DNA of 64,000 nt, from assembly GCA_026018925.1 (NCBI GenBank), contig JAKSZU010000013.1, positions 77,923,791 through 77,987,790 on the forward strand. Reading direction: 5' to 3'. The notes under the pieces are model-generated. The model was not told where the DNA came from. It saw nothing but the letters and a program-made list of their open reading frames with translations, and ran no database searches. The stretch comes from Tupaia tana. Taxonomy: Eukaryota > Chordata > Mammalia > Scandentia > Tupaiidae. Of the stretch, positions 1 to 64,000 are shown one piece after another (the first letter of the stretch is position 1; every line of letters begins with the position of its first letter). Both the position numbers and the translations under genes were made by a program.

Positions 1-300
1 CACTTTGCCTGTGAAGAAATGGAAGCTCAGAGAGGTTGCGTGCTGTGTGTAAGTTCACATGGTTGCTGGAGTCAGGATTCAAATTAGGTCTCACTCCAAA
101 GCTCCTCCACTCTAACATTCTGATTTATTGATACTTATTTGTGCTCCAGAGATAACTACTCCATCATATCATCACTGGTCCTAGTTCCTATCATGAAGCG
201 AATGAGGATGCTGGTGTATGTATATGGGAAGTGATTGAGAGGGAGGATCAGAAAGCCTTTAGAGACACAGAGGAATCACAGAATTGTTTTCTAAGAAAAA

Positions 301-556
301 TAACATTTAATGTTTTTTAGATCAGGAGTGACAAACTATGGCCTGTGAGTCAAATCTAGGCCCCATTCTATTTTTGTAAATACACTTTTATGGGAAGACA
401 GCCACACTCAATTCTTCATATATCGTGTATGGCTGCTTTTTCTCTGCAGTGGCAGGGTTGTTTAGTTATGACAGAGACCATATGGTTGCCAAAGTCAAAA
501 ATGTTGACCAGCCCTTTTAGAAAAGGCTTGGTGTCCTCTGTTTTAAATAACTTTGG
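301..556 (-). mobile_element. Ancient hAT-type DNA transposon relic (MER3/MER33-like)
   Basis: The text 'acaaactatggcctgtgagt', then 'tttttgtaaatacacttttatg', 'tatggctgctttt' and 'gacagagaccatatgg', follows the order of a common mammalian hAT-Charlie-type non-autonomous element. The family name is from memory and uncertain. It is diverged, as expected of an old insertion. Confidence 0.55.
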
Positions 557-1089
557 AAGAAAGTCAAAAGTTTTCATTAAGGCCAATTTATGATGTTTTG
601 CATTTAACTAAAAAATTACTTAAAGATTTATAATGCTAAGATAATCACTTTATTCTAATGGCAGTGGTAATGGTGATGGAGTGGAGGATTTGGGGATTGT
701 AGGGATCCAACCAGGGAAGGGCAGGGGGAGAGACTAGAGGGAAAGATCTGGGTCTCTAGTCTCCAGTCATCTCCTCACCCCAGACTTTTCCCACTTAGGT
801 CCTTCCTCTTGCCAAATCTGCCTAAAATAACTTTTCTCTCATAAACATGGAAGTGGCTTCCCACACACAACATACTCAAATCCTAACACCTTGGCCTGTA
901 ATTCTGAGACCATAAAAATTTGACCCCTACTAATCTCTCTTTGCATCCCTTTTCCTTTCTCTCTCTCTGTTTTTTAAATCATGAGGAAATCATGTCAAAT
1001 TTGAATTTATATGTCAAAGCCAATTTACTTGTTTTTAATTCACTTTTATGTAAGCAGAAAAATAAAAATTATAATACCTATAGGAGTGT

Positions 1090-1440
1090 GTCTTAGTCTG
1101 TTTGGGCTGTTAGGACAAAAGATCATAGATTGGGTAGCTTATAAACAATAGAAATTTATTTCTCAGTCCTGGAGGCAGGGAAGTCCAGGATTAAAGACCC
1201 TCTGACAGATATGATGTTTATTTTCTAGTTCATAGACAATGCCTTCTAGCCTTGTCCTCATATGGAAGAAGGAATGAGGCGCTTCAGGCTCTTTTATTCA
1301 TCCCATTCAAAATGGTTCCACCTTCATGACCTAATTACCTCCCTTAGGCCCCATCTCCTACTACCATCCCCTTGGAGAAGGGATTGGCATTTCAACAAAT
1401 GAATTGGGGTGGAGTGGACATAAATATTCTTACCAGAGAC
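1090..1440 (+). repeat. Ancient mammalian interspersed repeat, family not assigned
   Basis: The block starting 'cttagtctgtttgggctgtt', with 'gggtagcttataaacaa', 'tttatttctcagt', 'ctggaggcagggaagtcca' and 'catgacctaattacctccc', matches a dispersed mammalian repeat that I recognise by sequence but cannot name confidently. Confidence 0.5.
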
Positions 1441-1517
1441 TGTGGTATTTGCAAACAGGAAATCAGACTGAGCTTTTGTATCTAATCCCACTTATCTGAG
1501 TTGAAAGGTATAAAGAA

Positions 1518-1754
1518 GGGGCAGAAGGTGGCATGGTGGTTAAGGTGCTGGATTCCCACATGACCAACAGCAATTCAAGTCCCAGACCTGGCAGCTTGAA
1601 AATCATGCTGGGCGCATGCGCATGCATATCCAAAGTCCCCAAAGGAGAATGGAGAAGGGATTGCAGTGTGATCACCCCCCAAGGGTGATTTTTCACGTTC
1701 TCTCTCTCTGCCTCTCTCTAGCAAGCACATGTGCCCTATGACAAAAGCCTAAAA
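1518..1754 (+). mobile_element. SINE-L, old copy
   Basis: A tRNA-like head ('ggtggcatggtggttaaggt', then box B 'aattcaagtcc') leads into the SINE-L body and the 'gcaagcacatgtgccctatg' end. The direct repeat 'gtataaagaa' at 1508-1517 and 1755-1764 looks like the TSD. Confidence 0.85.
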
Positions 1755-2329
1755 GTATAAAGAAAAATTTATACATGGATTAGGTCTAAAGCACATATGA
1801 TCTAGTTGTATTTAAAAGATAAAGTCTAATGGTGTTTTGTTTTGATTTTTCCTATACTATCTTAAATTTTCTCCCACATTGCTATATATTTATCATAAAT
1901 ATAGTTTTTCATGGGCTGCAGAACATTCCAGATCCTACATGTTCAAAAGCTTTTCTAACACTTTCACAATATTTGGGCTTTGAAAGTTCTCATTCCATTC
2001 ATTCGTCTGTGACCGAGTTGCTTTTACCGTTTCCCATCTTTGCTCGGGTTGTTTCCTTGGCTTGGAAAGGAGCCTAAAGTCTTTTCCTGTCTGCTTAAAT
2101 CCTACCCTTCCAGCTTAAATCCTGCTACCTTTTCCCCTCAAACTCTTTTGTCATGGAAAAAAACAGATTGACCTTCAGAATGAGGGATGGATTTCAAGAG
2201 GCTTATTTTCCCAGGAAGTGCTGACATAGTACTATGTAACCTGACAGCAATGGCATTGCAGTATCAAAGGGCTCACAGACACTATTATTGCCTGGTGCTG
2301 TACAAGGAGAACTATTTATTGTAAAAAAT

Positions 2330-2520
2330 AATAGCTAAAATATGTTATGCATTTTCTATATGTCAAGCATTATTCTAAGCACTTTACATACATTAGTCAT
2401 TTATCTTCATAACAACCCTATCAAGTGGATCTTGTTAATATTTTTGTTTTACAAATGAAATCTCCCAAGGCCACACAAGTGGTAAACAGGAGACTTGACA
2501 TACTAATTCAGTCTGGCACC
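2330..2520 (-). mobile_element. MIR SINE relic
   Basis: The core words 'aagcactttacatacatta', 'ataacaaccctat' and 'aaggccacacaagtgg' match the reverse complement of MIR, an ancient mammal-wide tRNA-derived SINE. Confidence 0.75.
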
Positions 2521-3689
2521 AAAGTCTGGGTGCTTAACCAAAGACAGAGAAGTGCAGTCAGTTCACTGTGGCCCATGCTCTCCCTAGTCTCAATCTGGCC
2601 CATACCATTTTCAGAGTATATGGGAGCCATATTCCCACCAGGAGCAGTGAGCCTGTTCCTGTGTTGGAGAAACCTGGCTGGGGACCAGTATCCTTCACAG
2701 GATATTAACAAGCAGGTAAGTTTGCTTTGTTAGTGGTCATTCTCTGAATATGATGAGTCCAGAGGCATTTCCAGGGCCAAGGCAGGGTGTGTAGGAAACA
2801 CCTGTGCCTTCTGGACCTTATGCATTTCTGTGTCCCCATCACCTAGCCGAAAGCATGCCATCACACACAGGGAAGGTATTGTCACACATCACGGCTCGAT
2901 TTTAGGTAATTTCTCCTTTCATGTCCTTTCCCAAGGAGTGAGGGCTCTTGCACATGGGGGTGAGTGTGGAGAGAGGAAATGCAGAGAGCCTTCCAAAGGT
3001 GCGTATACTTGCAAAACTGAGTCCGAAAGGGAATGAATGATTATTGGTCTCTAGTTTAGAGAATGATGATACCGCAGGGTTCAGAAAGATGTTAAAAGTT
3101 AACTTTACCAGTCACTCTTCCAGGGCCTAATCTTCCTATGACAGCTCTGCTGGGGGAATGCCAACCCCTGCTTGGATTGCTGTATGGCCCTGCTAAAACT
3201 TGGACATTTCATTGAGGGAAACTTTGTCTTCCCATAGTTTCCACCTATTGGTTCTAGTTCAGTTCTGTGAGATGCTCGAGAACAAGTCAGCTCGCTCTTC
3301 CACACAATAGCCCCAGAGAGATTTGAGGTCAATGATCATAACCTCCTTGAGCTTTTTCCTTTCAGGCTAAATGAACATAGGTGTTCAACTGGGTCTCTTC
3401 TCACATGATTTCCAAGTCTTTTCCCAGTCAGGTTTGTGTCCATTGATGGCTTCCATCTTGTCTTTGCACTCTCCAAGTATGGAGCTAGATCATCCTGTAG
3501 AGTGCTAGCCCACATCACGGCAGAACCATCTTTCTCCTCCTGGGGGACTGACTAGAATGAGTGTCTAGGATCAGAAATGAGTTCTCGAACTTCCAAGGAG
3601 GATTCCAGGGCTTTGGGAGCGAGTTTGGTTTTGAAGGGGTCAGGAAACCCAGAATTATTTAGGTTCCTATGGTTGGGAAGAAATGAAAA

Positions 3690-3850
3690 TAGCTAATATT
3701 TTTGGATACATACTACATGCCAGGCATTGAGCTAGACACTTAATATGGATTATCTCGTCTAATCCACTTGACAACGTTTATAGATGCTACTGTTATGACC
3801 CCTATTTCACAGCTAAAGAAACTGGGACTTAGACCTTGGAGTGCTTTTCC
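3690..3850 (-). mobile_element. MIR SINE relic
   Basis: 'catgccaggcattgagctag' followed by 'cctatttcacagctaaagaa' and 'actgggacttaga' is a reverse-orientation MIR core. Confidence 0.7.
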
Positions 3851-4065
3851 ATGTGTGCTAAAACTCAGGCAAGACGGATATTACAGGGAGCAATGTGTGA
3901 AGGTTTAGCACTTCAACACAGGGCAACTTCTGGCTAGTGATGATGCTTCGGAAAAGCCAGGTATAATGGTGAGAAAGGGAGTTGGGGGTAAGAATAAGTC
4001 TTCTAAGGCCCCAAAGACTCAGAGGAGAAGGAGCCATGCAAGGGTGGCACGAAAGGATGTGCAGG

Positions 4066-4330
4066 GAGTAATAATAACAACAGCTACCACTTGTTCAATG
4101 TGTACTAAACCAGGCACTTTACATACATAATCTCCTCTAACCCTCACAACAACCCTAAAAGGAATTACTGCCATGATGATTGCTAAGTTACAGATGAAGA
4201 AATTGAGGCTTAGTGAGATTAAGTGACTCTCTGAAGGCCATACAGCTGGTATGCAGCAGTGTCGGGATTTAAATTCTGACAGCTGACTGCACACATATGG
4301 CCCTATACTGACTCCTAAAGGGGAAGACAG
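4066..4330 (-). mobile_element. MIR SINE, well preserved
   Basis: 'ggcactttacatacataatc', 'ctcacaacaacccta', 'cagatgaagaaattgaggc' and 'ggccatacagctggta' occur in the order expected of a nearly complete reverse-strand MIR. Confidence 0.8.
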
Positions 4331-4669
4331 CTGGCAACACTGATGAGGAAAACTTCTCTCCCATTCCTTCCTGGAGGAATCCAAGAGTTTATGAGGCAGC
4401 TCAGGGCTGCAGGTCATGCCTGATAGCACTCATAGAGGACAGGGAGTCTGGTTCGGAATGAGAGTTTTGCCAAACTTTCTACATCAGCACTGCCAGTCAT
4501 GAGACACCAACTGGGGTTCCTGGAGGTCTAGAAACTTCAATCAGGTAAATATCTTTGAGTAGATATGCTATGTCAGAATTGGAAACCTCATTTTGAAATG
4601 ACATGTTTTCATGCCTTTGTACTACTTTAAAAAAAAATACAATTTACTTTCTTGTAGTGTAATGGTTTT

Positions 4670-4830
4670 CAAGTTTTAGTGTGCATCAGAATCTCCTGGA
4701 GACTTGTTAAAACACAGATCATCCCAACCTGTCCCCAGAGTTTCTGATTCAGTAGGCCTGGGGATGAGACCTAAGAATTTGCACTTCTAGCAAGTTACCA
4801 GTGATGCTGATAACAGCTGGCCCAAGAATC
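4670..4830 (-). mobile_element. MER5A-like hAT element
   Basis: 'gtgcatcagaatctcctgga', 'cttgttaaaacacagat' and 'gtttctgattcagtaggcct' are the hallmark words of the short MER5-type hAT-Charlie element, in reverse orientation. Confidence 0.7.
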
Positions 4831-4847
4831 ACATTTAAGACTGCTTT

Positions 4848-5106
4848 GGGATGGCGTAATGGTTAAGGTGCTGGACTTCTACATGGCCAAACGTGGTTTG
4901 AGTCCCAGACTCAGTAGCTTGAAACTCCCACCGAGTCCATGTGTATGTGTGCCCAAGATCTTGAGAGAAGAATGGAGGAGAAGGAATTGTGGCATGGCCA
5001 TCCCCGCTGAGGGGTGATTTCTCACTTTCTGTCTGTCTCTCTCTCTCTCTGGCAAGCACATGCACCCTATGGCAAAAATCTACCCACCCCCCCCAAAAAA
5101 AGAGCA
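4848..5106 (+). mobile_element. SINE-L, head truncated
   Basis: The first bases of the head are missing. The rest is typical: 'gtaatggttaaggtgctgga', a CT-rich stretch, then 'gcaagcacatgcaccctatg'. 'actgcttt' at 4840-4847 and 5107-5114 is the likely TSD. Confidence 0.85.
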
Positions 5107-6045
5107 ACTGCTTTAGTTTATTGCTAAGTCACTCTTGAAAGTTTCTAAACTAACCTGACTGTAAAAGGGTAGAGAAAAGGCAAAGAATTTGCCTATAAAG
5201 CAGAGGCATTAGGGATAGGTCAATAAGTGACTGCAGTGGGAGGCTTTTGGAGAAGAAAGCCTGTAAGGACTAGGGAAATAAAGGTCACAGCCAGAAGGAA
5301 TTGGTTGTTCTTGATTGGGAATGAGGGAAAGCAAAAGGCCTGGAATGAGTTTGGCAGGGAAGCCAGACTGGCCAAAGAGACAGTGATTTGGCAAGGGCAG
5401 AAGTCAAATGGAATAGAACTGTTGTCAAAAGCTACAGGCTCCTGGCTGGGCTTCAGAAAAAGAGCTAGGGGAGCTGAGGCAGGGAGGCAGGGAGCCAGGA
5501 GTGAGCTTCTGGGGCTCTATGGCAGAGTCTGGTGATCACATTTCAGCTGCTACTGTCTCCCAAAACTTCTTTCTTCCTCTTCCTCCCGTGGTGCCTCAGT
5601 CATAAAGTGCCCAAGAGTTGCCCTCTGACAGAAGCAAGGTGAGATCCTTGCAGCAAGTAGTGGTGACAGCACCAAATGCTGTTTCCTTCCCTTAGTGGTG
5701 GGTCCTACAGTGGCAGGCAGGGTCAGGCTGGGAAGTACACAGTCTGGAGGTTTGACCTCTAATGTTCTCCAATCCCCACAGTGGAAACTGACTCAGCTTC
5801 AGTGTGCAGGGTGGAAAACGACCCGACAGCTGCAGCAGGGCGTCTGGCTGCACTCCACAGGGGAGGCTTGGGTGAGAGGTTTTCTTCCCTTGGTACCAAG
5901 TGAGGGGGCATTCTTTGGAAGACTGGATGCCATTACTCCTTTCAGTAGGAGGAGCAAAATTGTGTACACAGGCCCTCCCTGGACCCTGGCTTCCCGAGCA
6001 CTTTCCACCTACACTGAGGCAAACTCTCTTGTTTTCCCCTTAGTG

Positions 6046-6200
6046 CCTGTCATCCTGTTTCTCGTGTATCTCCAGGCAGTTGAAAGACTTATTGTGTGTC
6101 TGCTCCGTGGCAGGCTCTGTGCTGGGGATACAGATATGGGTAAAAGTCTCAGCTCTCAAGGAAATCACAGTAGAGCTGGGAAGATCCGTGTATGGACATT
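6046..6200 (-). mobile_element. L2/MIR-type relic
   Basis: 'ggcaggctctgtgctgggga' and 'ctcaaggaaatcacagtaga' resemble old LINE2/MIR sequence in reverse orientation. Family assignment is loose. Confidence 0.45.
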
Positions 6201-6219
6201 ACAGCTTTGCAGGATGAAT

Positions 6220-6570
6220 ACTGTTTCTCAAACGTATGAGGAGCCCAGTCTCCCGCCAAGGGCTTTGCATTGGCTGTTCCTTCTGTCTAGGATGCTCTTC
6301 CCCAGATCCTTGTAAGGCTTATCTCACTTTACTCAGGTCACTCCTGAGAGAGGCCTTGCCTGACCTACTATGGAAAACTGGACTCTCTCAATCCTACGAG
6401 TCCATTTACCCCGTGCAATTTCTTGACACCTATAACCATCTCACACACTGATTGTTTTGGGGGTCAGCCTCCCATTATAAGATGGCAAGCTCTATGAAAG
6501 CAGGACCTGTTGTTACTGCTGAATTCTGTCTACAGAATTGGTATATAATAGGTACTCAGCCCTATTTCCC
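6220..6570 (+). mobile_element. L2 LINE 3' fragment
   Basis: 'ggctgttccttctgtctagg', 'atgctcttccccagatc', 'gagaggccttgcctgacc' and the end 'atgaaagcaggacc ... ataataggtactcag' run in the order of a forward L2 3' end, an ancient non-LTR retrotransposon. Confidence 0.7.
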
Positions 6571-6769
6571 TTTTATTCATTCATCATAAATGACTACCCA
6601 GTTGGACTTTCTTGAGCCTCTCTCTATAGTCATCCAAATGCACAAGAGGCCTGTCTACCTGGGGAAGAACTCTTTCAAGCCTGCTACCTTGCCAAGCTTT
6701 CTCAAGTCTGCATTACCCTCTCTGGCCAGACTGAGCAGGTTCTGACTCCCCATTAATAACAACTATAAT

Positions 6770-6960
6770 TTACTCGGCATTATGTACTGGGGAACTTTGT
6801 TGCTTAATCCTTACAATCTTGGGCTTAGTCTACATCATCGCTTTTGTTTCACAGAAGATGAAACAGGCTCCTAGAGAGTGACTTGCTCAAAACCATGCAA
6901 GCAACGCGGTACTCAGCCGGGACTCTCCAGAAAGGCCAGAGTCCACAGTTCATTCTAGTT
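6770..6960 (-). mobile_element. MIR SINE relic
   Basis: 'cagaagatgaaacaggctcc' and 'gagtgacttgctcaaaac' mark the MIR core in reverse orientation. Confidence 0.65.
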
Positions 6961-7343
6961 CCAGTCCCATGTTTCTGCTACTTCGCCATCCCAGCCCTTT
7001 TCGATCCACTGACAGTTGTGACAGGTCTCGCCCTGGCCGCATCTCCAGGATGATGCGTGCTGGATGGCAGCAAGGTGATGTCTCCAGAGCGAGAGCTTTC
7101 CTTCCTGCATCCTCCCCACTAGCCCGGCTGCCCCGTTCCGCTTCTATGGCCTGCAGCAATCGCTGGAAGAAAAAGGGTGGGGGAAGGGAGGAGAGGCTGC
7201 AGAAAAGTCCACAGGAGGCCTACGTGCAGCTCGCCCTCCTCTGCATCGCTGGTTCCCAGGCGCCCGCCACCCGCCAGGTCCGGTCAGGCCTCAGCGCGCA
7301 GGCGCTAGGCGCTCCTCGTCCCCTCCCATCTGCGGGCCGCCCT

Positions 7344-7357
7344 TTCACCCTGGCAAC
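7344..7357 (+). promoter_or_regulatory. X-box-like RFX site in FSD1L promoter
   Basis: 'ttcaccctggcaac' fits the RFX X-box pattern GTNRCC, 0-3 spacer bases, RGYAAC, with one mismatch (T for the first G) and a 2-base spacer. The right half, GGCAAC, is perfect. It lies 170 bases upstream of the ATG. RFX factors drive many cilium genes. That it is used here is an inference. Confidence 0.45.
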
Positions 7358-7526
7358 CACGGCGCGACGGCGGCGCGCGCGCGGGCTGGGCGCGGACGGG
7401 CGGGGCCGGGCGGCGCCGGTGCGGACTGAGGCAGCCTCGGGTAGCGGTCTTGGCGGGTCCAATCCTCTTCCGCTTCCTCGTGAGGTTCCTCGTCGCGGGT
7501 CTGGTCTAGCGGGCTAACCCCTCGCC

Positions 7527-61485
<53,959 letters not shown>

Positions 61486-61613
61486 TAATGTTCATTCTCA
61501 GAAAATAAATGTAATTGTGAAAAATATTTGGAATTACTTTAAAGGTTGAAATTATTAAGTTTCTTTGGCTGATAAGACTTTTTATGTGTTTATTACAGAA
61601 GTAAATTTCTCAT

Positions 61614-61870
61614 GCCAGCCAGGTGATATGGTGGTTAAGGAGGCTGAATCCCATGTGGCCAAATGAGCACTTTCAAGTCCCAGACCAGCAGCTTGAAAAA
61701 CATGCTGGCTGTGTCTGCATGTGTGCTCAAAATCCTGAGAGGAGAGTAGAGGGGAAGGGTCTGTGGCATGGTCATCCCCCTTGGGGGTTACTTTCTCACT
61801 TTTCTCTCTGTCTTTAGTGAATGTATGCGCCCTCTGCATGGCAAATATAAAAAAATAAATAAAAATAAAG
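61614..61870 (+). mobile_element. SINE-L, old
   Basis: Head 'gccagccaggtgatatggtg', body, and end 'gaatgtatgcgccctctgca' with an (AAAAT)n tail. Confidence 0.83.
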
Positions 61871-62440
61871 TGACGTTCTCTTTAAAACATCAAAAAAACT
61901 TCCCTTGTTTTAATTAATTCTGGACATTGCAACCTGTTAAAGCAGAATGTATGTAAAACAAATGCAGAGGGTTGTTCTGGAAATAATAGTTCAGACTAAC
62001 ATTTAATTTTTACCTTAGTTTTCTGGCTGAATAAAAAGCTATTAATTTTTTGGTTATACCCAGTACCCCACATTTCACTGATACCGTGAATACTGTTGTT
62101 TTTACCATTTTGGGATTACTTTCAAGTTTAATACTTGAAATTGAGCTGTGAGTTGGTGCTAGAAATTGTGTGTTGGGCTTTTGAAAGACGTTAAAAAAGG
62201 TTTTACTATATAGTTTACCCTTGAAAAATACAGGGTTAAGGGAACCCTTCAGTCCCTCCACACCGTTGAAAAACCCATGCATAACTTTTGACTTTCGAAA
62301 AACTACTGATAGCCTACCTTTGACTAGAAGCCTTACTGATAATATAAACTATCCAGCAACATATACACTGTATGTTACAGGTATTATGTACAGTATTCTT
62401 AAAATAAACTAGAGAAAAGAAAATGTTATCAAGAAAGTCA

Positions 62441-62616
62441 AAAGGTGGGCTGACAGGTTTCATGGTGCTTAAGGTGCTGGACTCCCACATAGCTGACTGG
62501 TTCAAATCCTGGACCTGGAAGCTTGCTTTCTCACTTTACCCCTCTCTTTCTCTTTCTCTGGTCAAATTAAAAATGATAATTATGATTATAAATAACATTA
62601 AATAAATCTTTTAAAA
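62441..62616 (+). mobile_element. SINE-S
   Basis: Head 'gggctgacaggtttcatggt'. 'aagaaagtca' at 62431-62440 and 62617-62626 is its TSD. Confidence 0.92.
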
Positions 62617-62626
62617 AAGAAAGTCA

Positions 62627-62874
62627 CAATGCCCAACTTGTTGGTATAGTCAGTAGCAAACTGAATTGCAGTGATTGAAGCTGTGTGAGTGACCTCAGGT
62701 TCTGATCCCAAGGTTGACCTAAAAACACACAGGGCACATGCATGTGCCTAAGATCCTGACTAGCTGGAGGTCCAAGGAAAGGGGATTGCAGTGTGACGAG
62801 ATCCTGCTGAGGGAATTTCTCTCTCTTGCTTGCTCTCTATCATGAATAAAATAAATTTAAGAAAAAATAGTCAT
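62627..62874 (+). mobile_element. Minor tRNA-derived SINE, third type (copy A)
   Basis: 'ttggtatagtcagtagcaaa' (A-box-like), 'aggttctgatccc' (B-box-like), then 'ggcacatgcatgtgcctaag' and a CT-rich part ending 'ctctatcatgaataaaat'. A target-like 'aagaaagt' follows it at 62875. Confidence 0.55.
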
Positions 62875-62883
62875 AAGAAAGTA

Positions 62884-63105
62884 GCCCAGTTGTGTGGCAC
62901 AGGTGATAGGGCACTCCTGTGTGATATTGGAGCCACATGGGAGGCCTGGGTTTGAGTCCTGCATCCTCCTGAACATGCTGGCCATGCCTGCATGCGCCCA
63001 TGATCCTTCCTGACTAGGAGGCTGGCAGGAAAGATGGTCTATAACAAGGCCCCGTCAAGGATATTGATCTGTGTGTGTATCTCTCTCAACTGAGAGAAAG
63101 AAATA
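62884..63105 (+). mobile_element. Minor tRNA-derived SINE, third type (copy B)
   Basis: 'gttgtgtggcacaggtgata' (A box), 'gggtttgagtcctgc' (B box), then 'catgcctgcatgcgcccatg', 'ctgactaggaggctgg' and 'gagagaaagaaataaaac'. It shares the layout of copy A. Confidence 0.6.
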
Positions 63106-63114
63106 AAACTTTTT

Positions 63115-63360
63115 TTTTTCCAGTTTTTTGCCATGAGGCATGTACACTTGCCAGAGAGACAGAAAGAGGGAGAGTGAGAAATCACCTTCCCTCCCCAGGA
63201 AGATGTCCACACTGCAGTCCCTTCTCCTCCATTTTCCTCTTGGGATCGTGGGCATGCACATGGTGCTTTTTTGATTTTCAAGCCTCCAGGTCCAGGACTC
63301 AAATCATTGATGGCCATGTGGGAATCCAGTACCTTAACCATCACACAACCTGCTGGCCCT
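63115..63360 (-). mobile_element. SINE-L
   Basis: Reverse copy. The TSD is 'gaaataaaacttttt' (63100-63114) against 'gaaataaaagttttt' (63361-63375). Confidence 0.92.
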
Positions 63361-63375
63361 GAAATAAAAGTTTTT

Positions 63376-63559
63376 TAAATGATTTATTTTATTTATTATT
63401 ATTATTTAATTTGGCACAGGTCACATGTGTTCACCAGAGAGAAGGGGAGAAAGAGACAGAGGGAAAATGAGAATGCAAGCCCCCCAAGTCCAGGATTTGA
63501 ACTGTAGTCAGCCGTGTGAGAGTCCAGCACCTTAACCACAATGCTACCTGCTGGCCCTA
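63376..63559 (-). mobile_element. SINE-S / SINE-L hybrid
   Basis: It begins with the reversed SINE-S tail '(att)n aatttgg', then a SINE-L-like 'cacatgtgttcaccagagag', then the common head 'ctacctgctggccct'. Confidence 0.8.
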
Positions 63560-63904
63560 AAACTTATTTTTAAAGTTAGATTATTATTACTAAATTATTA
63601 CTAAGAAAAAATATGTTTACAGTAGCATACTTATTTTCAATGTATTTATGGGAAAAAGCTGTGAATAAGTGAACCCATAAAATAGATCTGTGTTGTTCAA
63701 GGGTCAGATGTTTAGGAAACTTCAGATATTTAAAATAGCCAGATATTGTTTGGGTTGTTCAATGCTTGTTATGCATGAGTGGTAACACAGGGAGCTATTA
63801 TCATTTAGTAGTTTGCTAGGAGCCAAGATGTTTATTACATATAATACATGTTATTTAATAAGTACAATAATCTTCCTTAACCATTACAACAGTTCTGAAA
63901 TAAA

Positions 63905-64000
63905 TTTTTTTTGTGTGAGTTTTTGCCGTAGGGCATATGCACTTGCCAGAGAGAGACAGTGAGTGGGAACCTGAGAAGTCATCCCTGAGATGGGTGGCCA
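63905..64000 (-). mobile_element. SINE-L, cut by the window end
   Basis: 'tttttgccgtagggcatatg' to 'gaagtcatccctgagatggg' is the reversed 3' half of SINE-L. Confidence 0.85.

Larger units (their letters stand above)
1..7240. other. Upstream intergenic DNA with old repeats
   Basis: No exon could be supported here. Open frames in this stretch, including one of about 206 codons at 5695-6315, have no recognisable domain and overlap L2/MIR-type relics. Recognised repeats are listed separately. The stretches 561-1089, 1765-2329, 2521-3689, 4331-4669 and 5115-6045 show nothing I can name. Only two tRNA-derived SINEs occur here, a far lower density than in the introns. In human, SLC44A1 lies upstream of FSD1L; none of its exons was recognised. 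Confidence 0.6.
62214..63717. mobile_element. Ancient terminal-inverted-repeat DNA transposon, broken by five SINEs
   Basis: The left end 'tacccttgaaaaatacaggg' (62217) and the reverse complement of the right end, 'gacccttgaacaacacagat' (about 63691-63710), are inverted repeats. Element text is at 62214-62440 and 63560-63717 with SINEs between. Probably a non-autonomous Tigger-type element; the name is uncertain. Confidence 0.65.

Noticed and set aside
5695-6315. 206-codon open frame upstream of FSD1L
   Set aside because: No domain, no conserved motif, and it runs through L2/MIR-type repeat sequence. Most likely chance.
6969-7517. 182-codon open frame in the CpG island, + strand
   Set aside because: GC-rich sequence has few stops; the product is Arg/Gly/Pro/Ser-rich with no motif. 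It is in a different frame from FSD1L and ends before its ATG.

Overview
This is 64 kb of mammalian genomic DNA. The only protein-coding gene I can support is the 5' half of FSD1L (fibronectin type III and SPRY domain containing 1-like), on the + strand. A GC-rich promoter and CpG island (about 7240-7720) leads into coding exon 1 at 7527-7541. Six more coding exons follow at 22795-22890, 25876-26007, 38365-38466, 44024-44046, 49772-49893 and 61259-61468. All seven join in frame and have GT/AG borders. They encode the first 233 residues plus one base: the N-terminal coiled coil, the COS region and the first half of the FN3 domain. The rest of FN3 and the SPRY domain lie beyond the window. Exon 5 is a 23-nt microexon.

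The rest is intron and upstream DNA packed with transposons. About 80 copies belong to two related tRNA-derived SINE types. I call them SINE-L (about 260 bp, tRNA-like head, unrelated body, A tail) and SINE-S (about 170 bp, same kind of head, CT-rich stretch, 'ggtcaaatt' motif and an AATA-rich tail). These names are mine. No Alu- or B1-like 7SL SINE was seen, so a simian primate or a rodent is unlikely. Colugo (Dermoptera) is a tentative guess that I cannot verify here. Many copies have clear target-site duplications (TSDs) and some are nearly undiverged, so the families were active recently.

Layout: 1-7240 is upstream DNA with old repeats (MIR, L2, MER5-like, hAT-like). 7240-7720 is the promoter and exon 1. 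Intron 1 is 15.3 kb and rich in SINEs. Intron 2 holds an L1 relic. Intron 3 (12.4 kb) holds an old antisense L1 with nested SINEs and a mariner-type MITE, plus a younger 5'-truncated L1 at 32404-34467. Introns 4 and 5 are quieter. Intron 6 (11.4 kb) holds a heavily interrupted + strand L1 (51039-59130) into which a cytochrome c (CYCS) retrocopy inserted; its reading frame is still open. Intron 7 starts an old terminal-inverted-repeat transposon broken up by five SINEs.

There is no operon, CRISPR array, tRNA gene or rRNA gene. The most interesting signals are fold-back SINE insertions, a mariner MITE with perfect 20-bp ends, a SINE fragment inside another MITE, repeated reuse of one insertion site, an X-box-like motif in the FSD1L promoter and the CYCS retrocopy.
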